NCBI RefSeq assembly: GCF_000282475.1
Contig: NZ_AKJF01000069.1
Coordinates: 50,661 to 114,660, forward strand
Length of the DNA stretch: 64,000 nucleotides
Reading direction: 5' to 3'
Source: Pseudomonas sp. GM78
GTDB taxonomy: Bacteria > Pseudomonadota > Gammaproteobacteria > Pseudomonadales > Pseudomonadaceae
Part shown: positions 29,236 to 38,078 of the stretch, piece by piece
Numbering within the stretch: position 1 is the stretch's first letter
How the letters are laid out: every line of letters starts with the position of its first letter
Notes under the pieces: generated by a model
Told to the model about the DNA's origin: nothing
The model's database searches: none
What the model saw: the letters and a program-made list of their open reading frames with translations, nothing else
Program-made: the position numbers and the translations under genes

Positions 29236-31653
29236 TTAGAACAAAACTTTTGCCACATCCGCAAAGCGCTTGGCAAAGTGCACGGTAATCCCTTCCTTCA
29301 GATAATCCGGCAATTCTTCGAAGCTTCCACGGTTAGGCTCCGGCAAGATCAATTCGAAAATCTTCTGCCTCCGCGCCGCAATCACCTTCTCACGCACCCC
29401 GCCAATCGGCAGTACATGCCCGGTCAACGTCAGCTCGCCCGTCATGGCCACGCCTTTTTTCGGCGGCTGGTTGCGGGCCAGGGACAGCAGTGCGCTGGCC
29501 ATGGTCACGCCGGCGCTCGGGCCGTCTTTCGGGGTGGCGCCTTCCGGTACGTGCAAGTGCACGAACGCTTCGTCGAAGAATTTCGGATCACCGCCAAACG
29601 ACTTCAGGTTGGAGCTGACGTAGCTGTAGGCAATTTCCGCGGATTCTTTCATCACGTCGCCCAATTGCCCGGTGAGCTTGAAGCCGCGATTGAGGGTATG
29701 AATGCGCGTGGCTTCGATCGGCAGGGTTGCACCGCCCATGCTGGTCCAGGCCAGGCCTGTAATCACACCCGTTCCCGACAGCACTTGTTCATTTCGGAAC
29801 ACAGGTTTGCCCAACGACGCTTCAAGGTCTTTCGGGCCAATCTTGATCACGGCATTCGGGTCGTCGAGCAGTTTCACTACCGCTTTGCGCACCAATTTGC
29901 CGAGGTTTTTCTCCAGCTGGCGCACCCCGGCTTCACGGGCGTAACCGTCGATCAGCGTCTTCAACGCGCTGTCGCTGATGCTCAGGCTGCCTTTTGACAC
30001 GCCGGCCTTTTCGAGTTGCTTGGGCCACAGGTGGCGTTTGGCGATGGCGACTTTTTCTTCGGTGATGTAACCCGACAGTCGGATCACTTCCATCCGGTCC
30101 AGCAAGGGGCCGGGAATCGAATCCAGGGTGTTGGCGGTGCAGACGAACAGCACTTTCGACAGGTCCAGGCGCAGGTCCAGGTAATGGTCGAGGAATTCGA
30201 CGTTCTGCTCCGGATCTAGGGTTTCCAGCAGCGCCGAGGCCGGGTCGCCCTGGTAGCTTTGGCCCATCTTGTCGATTTCGTCGAGCATGATCACCGGGTT
30301 CATCACTTCGACGTCTTTGAGCGCTTGCACGAGTTTGCCCGGCATCGCACCGATGTAGGTACGGCGGTGGCCCTTGATTTCGGCTTCGTCACGCATGCCG
30401 CCGAGGCTGAAGCGGTAGAACGGTCGGCCGAGGGATTCGGCGATGGATTTGCCGACGCTGGTTTTACCCACGCCCGGCGGCCCTACCAGCAGCACGATGG
30501 AACCGCTGATTTCGCCCTTGTAGGCACCCACCGCGAGGAACTCGAGGATGCGGTCCTTGATGTCGTCGAGGCCGGCATGGTGGTTGTCCAGCACCTTGCG
30601 CGCGTGCTTGAGGTCGAGTTTGTCCTCGCCGTACACGCCCCACGGCACCGATGTCGCCCAGTCGAGGTAGTTACGCGTGACCGCGTACTCCGGCGAGCCG
30701 GTCTCGAGGATCGACAGCTTGTTCATCTCTTCTTCGATGCGCTTCTGCGCCTGCGACGGCAGCACTTTGCCGGTCAGCCGTTGCTCGAATTGTTCGATGT
30801 CGGCGCTGCGGTCGTCCTTGGTCAGCCCCAGCTCCTGCTGGATGACCTTGAGCTGCTCCTTGAGGAAAAATTCGCGCTGATGCTCGCCGATCTTGCGGTT
30901 AACTTCGGCGGAAATTTCTTTTTGCAGGCGCGCGACCTCGACCTCCTTGCGCAGCATCGGCAGGACTTTTTCCATGCGCTTGAGCATGGGCACGCAGTCG
31001 AGCACTTCCTGCAGTTCGCTGCCGGTCGCCGACGTCAGCGCGGCGGCGAAGTCAGTCAACGGCGATGGATCGTTGGGGCTGAAGCGGTTGAGGTAGTTCT
31101 TCAGCTCTTCGCTGTACAGCGGATTGAGCGGCAGCAGTTCCTTGATCGCATTGATCAGCGCCATCCCGTAGGCCTTGACCTCGTCGGTCGGCTCGGTGGG
31201 CTGGTGCGGGTATTCGACTTCCACCAGGTACGGCGGGCGATGGTGCTTGAGCCAGGTCTTGAGGCGCACACGGGTCAGGCCCTGGGCGACGAATTGCAAT
31301 TTGCCGTTTTCGCGACTGGCGTGGTGCACCTTGACCAGGGTGCCGTACAACGGCAGGGCCGAGGTATCAAAATGGCGCGGGTCTTCCTGGGGCGTGTCCA
31401 TGTAGAACAGGGCCAGGGAGTGGTGTTCGGATTTGGCAACCAGGTCGAGGGTTTCCGCCCAGGGTTCTTCATTGACGATCACCGGTAGGACCTGGGCCGG
31501 GAAGAAGGGGCGGTTGTGAATCGGGATGATGTAGACCTTGTCCGGCAGGTTCTGGCCGGGGAGGGCAAGCCCCTTGCCTGGGGTGTGGTGTTCGGCGTTT
31601 TCCGGGTCGGCGTATTCGCTGGGGTCTTCGGGGAATGCTTGCTGGTCGCTCAT
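29236..31653 (-). CDS. lon: ATP-dependent Lon protease, second-copy type
   Basis: This is an 805-residue LonA protease: an N-terminal substrate domain (about 40-240), a coiled coil, an AAA+ module with Walker A GPPGVGKTS (391-399) and Walker B-like VIMLDEIDK, and a C-terminal Ser-Lys protease with Ser713 (GPSAGVT) and Lys756 (GGVREKVI). The gene is not next to clpX or hupB, where the main Lon of Pseudomonas lies. It therefore probably corresponds to the second Lon, such as AsrA of P. aeruginosa, linked to the stress response. The start MSDQQAFPEDP has AGGTG upstream; a five-codon longer frame exists. That a second copy exists elsewhere is inferred, not seen. Confidence 0.93.
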   Translation of the reverse strand: MSDQQAFPEDPSEYADPENAEHHTPGKGLALPGQNLPDKVYIIPIHNRPFFPAQVLPVIVNEEPWAETLDLVAKSEHHSLALFYMDTPQEDPRHFDTSALPLYGTLVKVHHASRENGKLQFVAQGLTRVRLKTWLKHHRPPYLVEVEYPHQPTEPTDEVKAYGMALINAIKELLPLNPLYSEELKNYLNRFSPNDPSPLTDFAAALTSATGSELQEVLDCVPMLKRMEKVLPMLRKEVEVARLQKEISAEVNRKIGEHQREFFLKEQLKVIQQELGLTKDDRSADIEQFEQRLTGKVLPSQAQKRIEEEMNKLSILETGSPEYAVTRNYLDWATSVPWGVYGEDKLDLKHARKVLDNHHAGLDDIKDRILEFLAVGAYKGEISGSIVLLVGPPGVGKTSVGKSIAESLGRPFYRFSLGGMRDEAEIKGHRRTYIGAMPGKLVQALKDVEVMNPVIMLDEIDKMGQSYQGDPASALLETLDPEQNVEFLDHYLDLRLDLSKVLFVCTANTLDSIPGPLLDRMEVIRLSGYITEEKVAIAKRHLWPKQLEKAGVSKGSLSISDSALKTLIDGYAREAGVRQLEKNLGKLVRKAVVKLLDDPNAVIKIGPKDLEASLGKPVFRNEQVLSGTGVITGLAWTSMGGATLPIEATRIHTLNRGFKLTGQLGDVMKESAEIAYSYVSSNLKSFGGDPKFFDEAFVHLHVPEGATPKDGPSAGVTMASALLSLARNQPPKKGVAMTGELTLTGHVLPIGGVREKVIAARRQKIFELILPEPNRGSFEELPDYLKEGITVHFAKRFADVAKVLF

Positions 31654-31818
31654 GGGGCACCTGCGCAATGGGGTATGGGTCTTAGATGGGGCAGGCCTCT
31701 GGTGGTTTCAATGGGGGAGGGGATATTCGGGGGGTGTTCAGGATCGGTACAGGTAGTGTGCATCTGCCTGTTGCAGGCAGCCAGCGTTCCCAGGGCATGG
31801 GAACGCTCAACGGTCATA

Positions 31819-32322
31819 TTAGGGACGAATCTCGATCATCGTGCCGTCCGGCACCAGGTTCCAGATTTCGCGCATGTCCATGTTGCGCATGGCAATGCAG
31901 CCGTCGGTCCAGTCCAGGGTGTGGAACAGGTGCTCGGGGTTTTCTTCGGTGTCCGGGGTGCCGTGGATCATGATCATGCCGCCGGGATCGACACCTTCAC
32001 GCCGTGAGCGGGCGGAATCGGTGATGTTCGGGTAGGAAATGTGCATCGCCAGGTTGAATTTATCGCTGACCTTGCGCCAGTCGATCCAGTAGAAACCTTC
32101 AGGCGTGCGTTTGTCGCCTTCCATCAGCTTTGGCCCTAGGGGCCGTTTGCCCAGGGAAATGCGATAGGTCTTGACCGGTTTGCCGTCATTGATCAACTGC
32201 AATTGATGGGCAGACTTGAGAACCAGGATTTTCTCGATGACCTTGCCGTCCAAGGGCTCCATGGCAGTAGCCTGGGACACCGTGACGAACGACAAGCAGA
32301 ACAGGGCAAGCAACCAGCGCAT
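31819..32322 (-). CDS. L,D-transpeptidase (YkuD) family periplasmic protein
   Basis: This is a 167-residue exported protein with an N-terminal signal (cleavage near SQATA, residue 20) and a YkuD catalytic domain. The motif is His120 (MIHGTP) with WTDGCIAMRN (Cys142, Arg146). It differs from the classic SHGC by having TDGC, as seen in the YafK-like branch. Such enzymes form 3-3 peptidoglycan cross-links, attach Braun's lipoprotein or act as amidases; the precise role is not decided by sequence. It lies downstream of the divergent Nudix pair and upstream of lon on the same strand. Confidence 0.85.
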   Translation of the reverse strand: MRWLLALFCLSFVTVSQATAMEPLDGKVIEKILVLKSAHQLQLINDGKPVKTYRISLGKRPLGPKLMEGDKRTPEGFYWIDWRKVSDKFNLAMHISYPNITDSARSRREGVDPGGMIMIHGTPDTEENPEHLFHTLDWTDGCIAMRNMDMREIWNLVPDGTMIEIRP

Positions 32323-32447
32323 TGAAACGATTCCCCAGGAGGTGTCGCGACCATATATCTATTTATAGGTGTTTTTGCAGGCGCTGCCGAAGGTCCGGGC
32401 CGAGTTCGGACGATCTGTGCGCGCCTGGCGATGATACCAAGATGACA

Positions 32448-32999
32448 TCAAGTGATGACAGGCTGAACCAGCGGCGGGATCGATTCGGACCGCACGGGGT
32501 AGACCTCGGTCCGCCGGTCAGCGAAGAAGCATTCTAAGGTACGGCCCACCGTGCGGAAAGCCAGCTCGTCCCAAGGAATGTCGGCTTCGTCGAATAGTTG
32601 CACTTCCAGGCTCTCTATACCGGCGGCAAAATCCAGGTCCGCCAGCTCGGCGCGGAAGAACACATGCACCTGGCTGATGTGCGGTACATCGATCAGCGTA
32701 TAGATGCTCAGGTTGCGCACTCGCGCACAGGCTTCCTCGGCAGTCTCGCGAATGGCCGCCTGCTCGATGGTCTCACCGTTTTCCATGAAACCGGCGGGCA
32801 GGGTCCAATAGCCACGGCGCGGCTCGATGGCGCGGCGGCACAACAGCACCTGGGTGCCCCAGGTCGCCACGCAGCCGGCGACGATGTTGGGGTTCTGGTA
32901 GTGAATGGTGTGACAGCTGTCGCAGACAAAACGCAGGCGCGAATCGCCCTCGGGAATGCGTTGGGTCACCGGGTTGCCGCACTGACTGCAAAATTTCAT
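32448..32999 (-). CDS. Nudix hydrolase with zinc ribbon (NudC-like)
   Basis: The 183-residue protein begins with a four-Cys zinc ribbon (Cys4, Cys7, Cys26, Cys29). A Nudix domain follows, with the box GFMENGETIEQAAIRETAEE (conserved G, E, RE and EE positions). NADH pyrophosphatase NudC shares this zinc-ribbon plus Nudix layout but is longer, so the substrate is uncertain (NAD(H), ADP-ribose or similar). The start at the zinc ribbon (MKFCSQCG) is chosen over a longer frame. It is divergent from another Nudix gene, with 147 bases between the starts. Confidence 0.85.
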   Translation of the reverse strand: MKFCSQCGNPVTQRIPEGDSRLRFVCDSCHTIHYQNPNIVAGCVATWGTQVLLCRRAIEPRRGYWTLPAGFMENGETIEQAAIRETAEEACARVRNLSIYTLIDVPHISQVHVFFRAELADLDFAAGIESLEVQLFDEADIPWDELAFRTVGRTLECFFADRRTEVYPVRSESIPPLVQPVIT

Positions 33000-33146
33000 G
33001 CTTGGGTTCCTGAATGCTGCGCCTATCTTGGCGTGCGGCGGTGGCTGTCGGCAAGTTGTCGTTTCGCGACATGCCACTGTGCGGGGGGTTGGGCGGCCGA
33101 AGCGATTGGTGCATGATGCAGGGTAAGGCACTGATCGAGAACACTC

Positions 33147-33746
33147 ATGCTGGACGAGCTACTGCATCGGGTAAGTCACCACACACCACGCACGTTGGAG
33201 ACCGACCGACGTTTCCCAGAGGCTGCCGTCCTGGTACCGATCACTCGCAGTGACGAGCCGGAGCTGGTATTGACCTTGCGCGCCAGCGGGCTGTCGACCC
33301 ATGGTGGCGAAGTCGCCTTCCCCGGTGGCCGCCGCGATCCCGAAGACCCCGACCTGGTGTTTACCGCCCTGCGCGAAGCCGAAGAAGAGATCGGCCTGCC
33401 ACCGGGCCTGGTCGAAGTGATCGGTCCGCTGAGCCCTTTGATCTCCCTGCACGGCATCAAGGTCACGCCTTATGTCGGGGTGATTCCGGACTTTGTCCAG
33501 TACCGGGCCAACGATGCCGAGATCGCCGCCGTGTTCAGTGTGCCCCTGGAGTTCTTCCGCAAAGACCCGCGCGAGCATACCCATCGTATCGATTACCAGG
33601 GGCGCAGTTGGTACGTGCCGAGCTATCGCTATGGCGAATTCAAGATCTGGGGCCTGACGGCGATCATGATCGTGGAGTTGATCAATCTGCTCTATGACGC
33701 GAAAATCAGCCTGCACTTACCGCCTAAAAGCTTTATCAATACCTGA
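33147..33746 (+). CDS. Nudix CoA pyrophosphatase (NudL/YeaB-like)
   Basis: This 199-residue Nudix hydrolase belongs to the CoA diphosphatase branch. It shows the Nudix box in FPGGRRDPEDPDLVFTALRE with AEEEIGL following, and the CoA-specific upstream signature LTLRASGLSTHGGEVAFPGG. The expected reaction is CoA to 3',5'-ADP and 4'-phosphopantetheine. The gene is divergent from a second Nudix gene, and the two may share a promoter region. Confidence 0.88.
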   Translation: MLDELLHRVSHHTPRTLETDRRFPEAAVLVPITRSDEPELVLTLRASGLSTHGGEVAFPGGRRDPEDPDLVFTALREAEEEIGLPPGLVEVIGPLSPLISLHGIKVTPYVGVIPDFVQYRANDAEIAAVFSVPLEFFRKDPREHTHRIDYQGRSWYVPSYRYGEFKIWGLTAIMIVELINLLYDAKISLHLPPKSFINT

Positions 33747-33801
33747 AGCCATCACTCGAATGGCCTGAACACGCCGCAGCCTGAGCCTTGAGGACAACAA
33801 G

Positions 33802-34326
33802 ATGAAATACCGCCTGGGCGACGCCCGTGTCGAGACCCATCCACAGAGCTGGGTCGCTCCCAATGCCGTGCTGGTGGGCAGGGTCAAACTGGAAGAGGGC
33901 GCCAACGTCTGGTTCAACGCCGTGCTGCGGGGCGACAACGAGCTGATCCTGATCGGCAAGAACAGCAACGTCCAGGATGGCACCGTGATGCATACCGACA
34001 TGGGTTACCCGCTCACCATCGGTACCGGCGTGACCATCGGCCACAACGCCATGCTGCACGGCTGCACCGTGGGTGACTACAGCCTGATCGGTATCAATGC
34101 GGTGATCCTCAACGGCGCGAAAATCGGCAAGAACTGCATCATCGGCGCCAATTCGTTGATCGGCGAAGGCAAGGAAATTCCGGATGGTTCGCTGGTCATG
34201 GGTTCACCCGGCAAGGTAGTACGCGAGCTGACCGAACAGCAGAAAAAGATGCTGGAGGCCAGCGCCGCCCACTATGTGCATAACTCACAGCGCTATGCCC
34301 GCGACCTGGCTGAGCAGGAACAATGA
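33802..34326 (+). CDS. Gamma-carbonic anhydrase family protein (YrdA/PaaY-like)
   Basis: This 174-residue protein is a left-handed beta-helix of hexapeptide repeats ([25 protein letters not shown] and further turns). Three conserved His residues (in HTDMG, GHNAM and LHGC) form the interfacial metal site in gamma-class enzymes. Activity as carbonic anhydrase or thioesterase is family-based inference. The stop overlaps the next gene (ATGA), giving a likely operon with the DUF1289 gene. Confidence 0.88.
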   Translation: MKYRLGDARVETHPQSWVAPNAVLVGRVKLEEGANVWFNAVLRGDNELILIGKNSNVQDGTVMHTDMGYPLTIGTGVTIGHNAMLHGCTVGDYSLIGINAVILNGAKIGKNCIIGANSLIGEGKEIPDGSLVMGSPGKVVRELTEQQKKMLEASAAHYVHNSQRYARDLAEQEQ

Positions 34327-34538
34327 ACACTCCCGAGCGCCCGGTTGCATCGCCTTGCGTGAATATTTGCGCGCTGGACGACGATGACATTTGCACGGGC
34401 TGTCAGCGCACGGTGGAAGAAATCACCCGCTGGAGCCGCATGAGCAACGATGAGCGCCGCACGGTGTTGGGGTTGTGCCATGAGCGGGCCAAGGCCAGTG
34501 GGTTGGTGTGGATGATCGGAACAAAGCCGCAGTTGTAG
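34323..34538 (+). CDS. DUF1289 small cysteine-rich protein
   Basis: This 71-residue protein of the DUF1289 (YdhL) family carries the conserved cysteines in SPCVNIC and [11 protein letters not shown], suggesting metal binding. The function is unknown. The start overlaps the preceding stop by four bases. The stop TAG lies inside the first arm of the following REPIN (TGTAGGAGC), so the C-terminus has been set by the repeat. Confidence 0.82.
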   Translation: MNTPERPVASPCVNICALDDDDICTGCQRTVEEITRWSRMSNDERRTVLGLCHERAKASGLVWMIGTKPQL

Positions 34539-34633
34539 GAGCGAGCCTGCTCGCGATGGACTCAAGAACACCGCGGGGAACCAGATTCCCCGCGTTATCG
34601 TTAACGACCATCGCGAGCAGGCTCGCTCCTACA
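34534..34633. repeat. REPIN (paired REP) element
   Basis: Inverted cores TGTAGGAGCGAGCCTGCTCG and complement lie about 50 bases apart. The first arm contains the stop codon of the DUF1289 gene. Confidence 0.85.
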
Positions 34634-34664
34634 GTATCCTGTGCGAAATTTGACAGGTACTTCC

Positions 34665-35132
34665 ATGCTCTTTCTGATCGCCTATATCAGCAGCGTCGTG
34701 CTGATCAACTACGCCTTCTCCACCGCCCCGGATCTGGACATCATCTGGTCAGCCTGGGGCGGCCTGGTGTTCGTGTTGCGCGACATGGTGCAGACCCGCT
34801 TCGGCCACGGCGCGATCGCGGCGATGCTGGCGGCGCTGGTGTTGTCCTATATCACCTCCGATCCCTCCATCGCCCTGGCCAGTGCCACGGCATTCGCCGT
34901 GTCGGAGTGCATCGACTGGCTGGTGTTCAGCATCACCCGACGTCCGTTGCACGACCGCCTGTGGATAAGTTCGGCCCTGAGCATCCCGCTCGATACGTTT
35001 ATCTTCTTTGGCATGATCGACGCGCTGACCCCGGGCGTGATTCTCACTGCCCTGGGTTCCAAGTTCGCCGGCGTCACGGCCGTCTGGCTGATCATGGCCT
35101 GGCGCTTGCGCAAGCTGGCGGTCGCCAGCTGA
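34665..35132 (+). CDS. VUT family (DUF165) transporter, possible queuosine precursor transporter
   Basis: This 155-residue protein has about five membrane helices and the segments FVLRDMVQTRFGHGA and SECIDWLVFS, recalling the VUT/YhhQ queuosine-precursor transporters. It is shorter than E. coli YhhQ (about 220 residues), so the assignment to queuosine transport is uncertain. The start ATG at 34665 lies 30 bases beyond the end of the REPIN; the frame extends slightly upstream. I see no preQ1-type riboswitch before it, and the intergenic region is mostly the REPIN. Confidence 0.7.
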   Translation: MLFLIAYISSVVLINYAFSTAPDLDIIWSAWGGLVFVLRDMVQTRFGHGAIAAMLAALVLSYITSDPSIALASATAFAVSECIDWLVFSITRRPLHDRLWISSALSIPLDTFIFFGMIDALTPGVILTALGSKFAGVTAVWLIMAWRLRKLAVAS

Positions 35133-35231
35133 AGCCAAACCCCGCGGTTCATGTAAAATGCCGCGCTTTCTCCCCATGGGAAGCGCGCCAGGCGCCGCAT
35201 CCCTCGATGATCCGCTGCTTGAGGACTTGAG

Positions 35232-36413
35232 ATGACCCGTATCGGAACTCCATTGTCGCCCACCGCGACCCGCGTATTGATGTGTGGCTGTGGCGAACTG
35301 GGCAAGGAAGTGGTGATCGAGCTGCAACGCCTGGGCGTTGAAGTGATTGCCGTGGATCGCTACGCCTATGCGCCTGCCATGCAGGTGGCGCATCGCAGCC
35401 ACGTGATCAACATGCTCGACGGCGCGGCCCTGCGCGCGGTCATCGAAGCCGAGCAGCCGCACTTCATCGTGCCGGAAATCGAAGCCATCGCCACCGCGAC
35501 CCTGGTGGAGCTGGAGTCCGAAGGCTTCACCGTGATCCCCACCGCGCGGGCCGCACAGCTGACCATGAACCGCGAAGGCATCCGTCGCCTGGCCGCCGAA
35601 GAGCTGGACCTGCCGACCTCGCCTTACCACTTCGCCGACACCTTCGAGGACTACAGCAAGGCCGTCGAAGACCTCGGTTTCCCGTGCGTGGTCAAGCCGG
35701 TCATGAGTTCGTCGGGCAAGGGCCAGAGCCTGCTACGCAGCGTCGATGACGTGAAGACGGCCTGGGATTACGCCCAGGAAGGCGGGCGTGCCGGTAAAGG
35801 CCGGGTGATTATCGAAGGTTTTATCGATTTCGATTATGAAATTACCCTGCTGACCGTGCGTCACGTTGGCGGCACGACCTTTTGCGCGCCGGTCGGCCAT
35901 CGCCAGGAGAAGGGCGACTACCAGGAAAGCTGGCAGCCTCAGGCCATGAGCCCGGTAGCCTTGGCTGAATCGGAGCGTGTGGCCAAGGCGGTGACCGAGG
36001 CCTTGGGTGGCCGTGGCCTGTTTGGCGTCGAGCTGTTCATCAAGGGTGATCAGGTGTGGTTCAGCGAAGTGTCGCCGCGTCCGCACGACACCGGTCTGGT
36101 GACCTTGATTTCACAGGACCTGTCGCAATTCGCCCTGCATGCGCGGGCGATCCTTGGTTTGCCGATTCCGTTGATCCGTCAGTTCGGCCCATCGGCTTCG
36201 GCGGTGATCCTGGTGGAAGGCCAGTCGACCCAGACTGCATTCGCCAACCTGGGCGCGGCGTTGAGCGAGCCGGATACGGCGTTGCGTCTGTTCGGCAAGC
36301 CTGAAGTCAATGGCCAGCGTCGGATGGGTGTGGCATTGGCGCGGGATGAGTCGATCGAAGCGGCTCGCGCCAAAGCGACCCGTGCTGCCCAGGCTGTTGC
36401 TGTAGAGCTCTAA
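35232..36413 (+). CDS. purT: Phosphoribosylglycinamide formyltransferase 2 (formate-dependent)
   Basis: PurT uses ATP and formate to formylate GAR in purine synthesis, an alternative to folate-dependent PurN. This 393-residue ATP-grasp enzyme has the N-terminal [14 protein letters not shown] nucleotide-fold loop, [13 protein letters not shown] for ATP binding and [20 protein letters not shown] -10-like box lies about 75 bases upstream. It is followed by a REPIN. Confidence 0.96.
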   Translation: MTRIGTPLSPTATRVLMCGCGELGKEVVIELQRLGVEVIAVDRYAYAPAMQVAHRSHVINMLDGAALRAVIEAEQPHFIVPEIEAIATATLVELESEGFTVIPTARAAQLTMNREGIRRLAAEELDLPTSPYHFADTFEDYSKAVEDLGFPCVVKPVMSSSGKGQSLLRSVDDVKTAWDYAQEGGRAGKGRVIIEGFIDFDYEITLLTVRHVGGTTFCAPVGHRQEKGDYQESWQPQAMSPVALAESERVAKAVTEALGGRGLFGVELFIKGDQVWFSEVSPRPHDTGLVTLISQDLSQFALHARAILGLPIPLIRQFGPSASAVILVEGQSTQTAFANLGAALSEPDTALRLFGKPEVNGQRRMGVALARDESIEAARAKATRAAQAVAVEL

Positions 36414-36427
36414 ACCGAGGCGCGGCA

Positions 36428-36519
36428 ATCGCCAGCAGGCTGGCTCCCACATGGGAATTTGGTGTACACAAAATTTGTGACCAACCAATAACCCTGTGGG
36501 AGCCAGCCTGCTGGCGATG
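36428..36519. repeat. REPIN (paired REP) element
   Basis: Inverted cores ATCGCCAGCAGGCTGGCTCC and complement lie between convergent purT and the MFS gene. The core is a variant (CAGCAGGCTGG) of the main family. Confidence 0.8.
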
Positions 36520-36527
36520 CTCCTGCT

Positions 36528-37844
36528 TCAGGCAACCCGATTCAGGTCGTTATTGCGCGTCTCTTTCAGGCACAGCACGGCAATCAAACTCAGCACCGCA
36601 GCCCCCGACACATACCCGCCGACATAACCCAATCCCCCCATCGCCACCAGCTTCTGCGCGAAGAACGGTGCCGCCGATGCACCGACGATCCCGCCCAAGT
36701 TGTAGGCCGCCGAAGCGCCGGTGTATCGCACGTGGGTCGGAAACAGCTCTGGCAGCAGCGCGCCCATCGGCGCGAAGGTCACGCCCATCAGAAACAGTTC
36801 GATACACAGGAACAGCGCCACGCCCCAGGTCGAACCCTGGGTCAGCAGCGGCTCCATCAGAAAGCCCGACAGGATCGCCAGGACGCCGCCGACGATCAGC
36901 ACCGGTTTGCGCCCGTAACGGTCACTGGCCAAGGCTGAGAGTGGCGTGGCAGCGGCCATGAACAGCACCGCGAAACACAGCAGGCCGAGGAAGGTTTCGC
37001 GGCTGTAGCCGAGCGTCGCCACGCCGTAACTCAACGAAAACACGGTCGAGATGTAGAACAGCGCATAGCACACCACCATCGAGCCGGCCCCCAGCAATAC
37101 CGGCATCCAGTATTGGCTGAACAGCTCCACCAGCGGGATCTTCACCCGTTCCTGGCGAGCCATGGCGTTGGCGAACACCGGTGTTTCGTGGAGTTTGAGG
37201 CGCACGTACAGGCCAACCATCACCAGCGCGGCGCTGAGCAGGAAAGGAATCCGCCAGCCCCATGCACGGAACTGTTCATCGTCCAGGGCCATGGCCAAGG
37301 TCAGGAACAGGCCGTTGGCCGCGAGAAAACCGATGGAAGGGCCCAGTTGCGGGAACATGCCGAACCAGGCGCGCTTGCCCTTGGGCGCGTTTTCCGTGGC
37401 GAGCAAGGCGGCACCGCCCCATTCGCCGCCCAGTCCCAGGCCTTGGCCGAAGCGCAGCACGCACAGCAGGATCGGTGCCCAGGCGCCGATGCTGTCGTAA
37501 CCCGGCAGTACGCCGATCAGCGTGGTGCACACGCCCATCAGCAGCAGGGAGGCGACCAGGGTCGATTTGCGGCCGATGCGGTCGCCGAAGTGGCCGAACA
37601 ACGCCGAACCCAGCGGTCGTGCAAGAAAGGCGATGCCGAACGTGAGGAACGCCGAGAGCATCTGCGCCGTGCCGGAGGTCTGGGGAAAGAACACCGGGCC
37701 AATCACCAGCGCGGCGGCGGTGGCGTACACATAGAAGTCGTAGAACTCGATGGCCGTGCCGATGAAGCTCGCGGTGGCCACGCGGGTGGCGGAGTTCACC
37801 GGTTGTGCGGGGGTGGAGTCGTTATAAGTCGTGCTGGTCGTCAT
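36528..37844 (-). CDS. MFS transporter, metabolite:H+ symporter (MHS) type
   Basis: This 438-residue protein has twelve predicted membrane helices and the MFS loop motif GHFGDRIGRKSTLV between helices 2 and 3. It has the MHS feature of an extended, well-conserved helix 1 start (RVATASFIGTAIEFYDFYVYA) seen in ShiA, ProP and KgtP relatives. The transported solute (shikimate, a dicarboxylate, proline or betaine) cannot be told from sequence. The start MTTSTTYNDS has AGGGA seven bases upstream; a seven-codon longer frame exists. Confidence 0.87.
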   Translation of the reverse strand: MTTSTTYNDSTPAQPVNSATRVATASFIGTAIEFYDFYVYATAAALVIGPVFFPQTSGTAQMLSAFLTFGIAFLARPLGSALFGHFGDRIGRKSTLVASLLLMGVCTTLIGVLPGYDSIGAWAPILLCVLRFGQGLGLGGEWGGAALLATENAPKGKRAWFGMFPQLGPSIGFLAANGLFLTLAMALDDEQFRAWGWRIPFLLSAALVMVGLYVRLKLHETPVFANAMARQERVKIPLVELFSQYWMPVLLGAGSMVVCYALFYISTVFSLSYGVATLGYSRETFLGLLCFAVLFMAAATPLSALASDRYGRKPVLIVGGVLAILSGFLMEPLLTQGSTWGVALFLCIELFLMGVTFAPMGALLPELFPTHVRYTGASAAYNLGGIVGASAAPFFAQKLVAMGGLGYVGGYVSGAAVLSLIAVLCLKETRNNDLNRVA

Positions 37845-38078
37845 GCGGTAATCCCTGACAGTCATGTGCCCCAGTGGAGCGAATTATTATGGTCGATTAC
37901 CCAGGGATGTGGGTGCAGGCGCGGGTCGCCGCTCCAGGTAGGAGCAGGCGTCGGTTTGTAGCGGACGTTTCTGATGGTCAGGCCGGAACTTGCGGTGTGC
38001 GGGGTAAGCACGGGGCGGCGAGGCTTGGGTAAGCGCCTCGATTATAGGAAGGTGGCTAACGATTCAACAAGTGCAAAT

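Noticed and set aside
34539-34664. Possible preQ1 riboswitch before the VUT-type transporter
   Set aside because: The gap is filled by a REPIN and no pseudoknot-like preQ1 aptamer pattern was seen.
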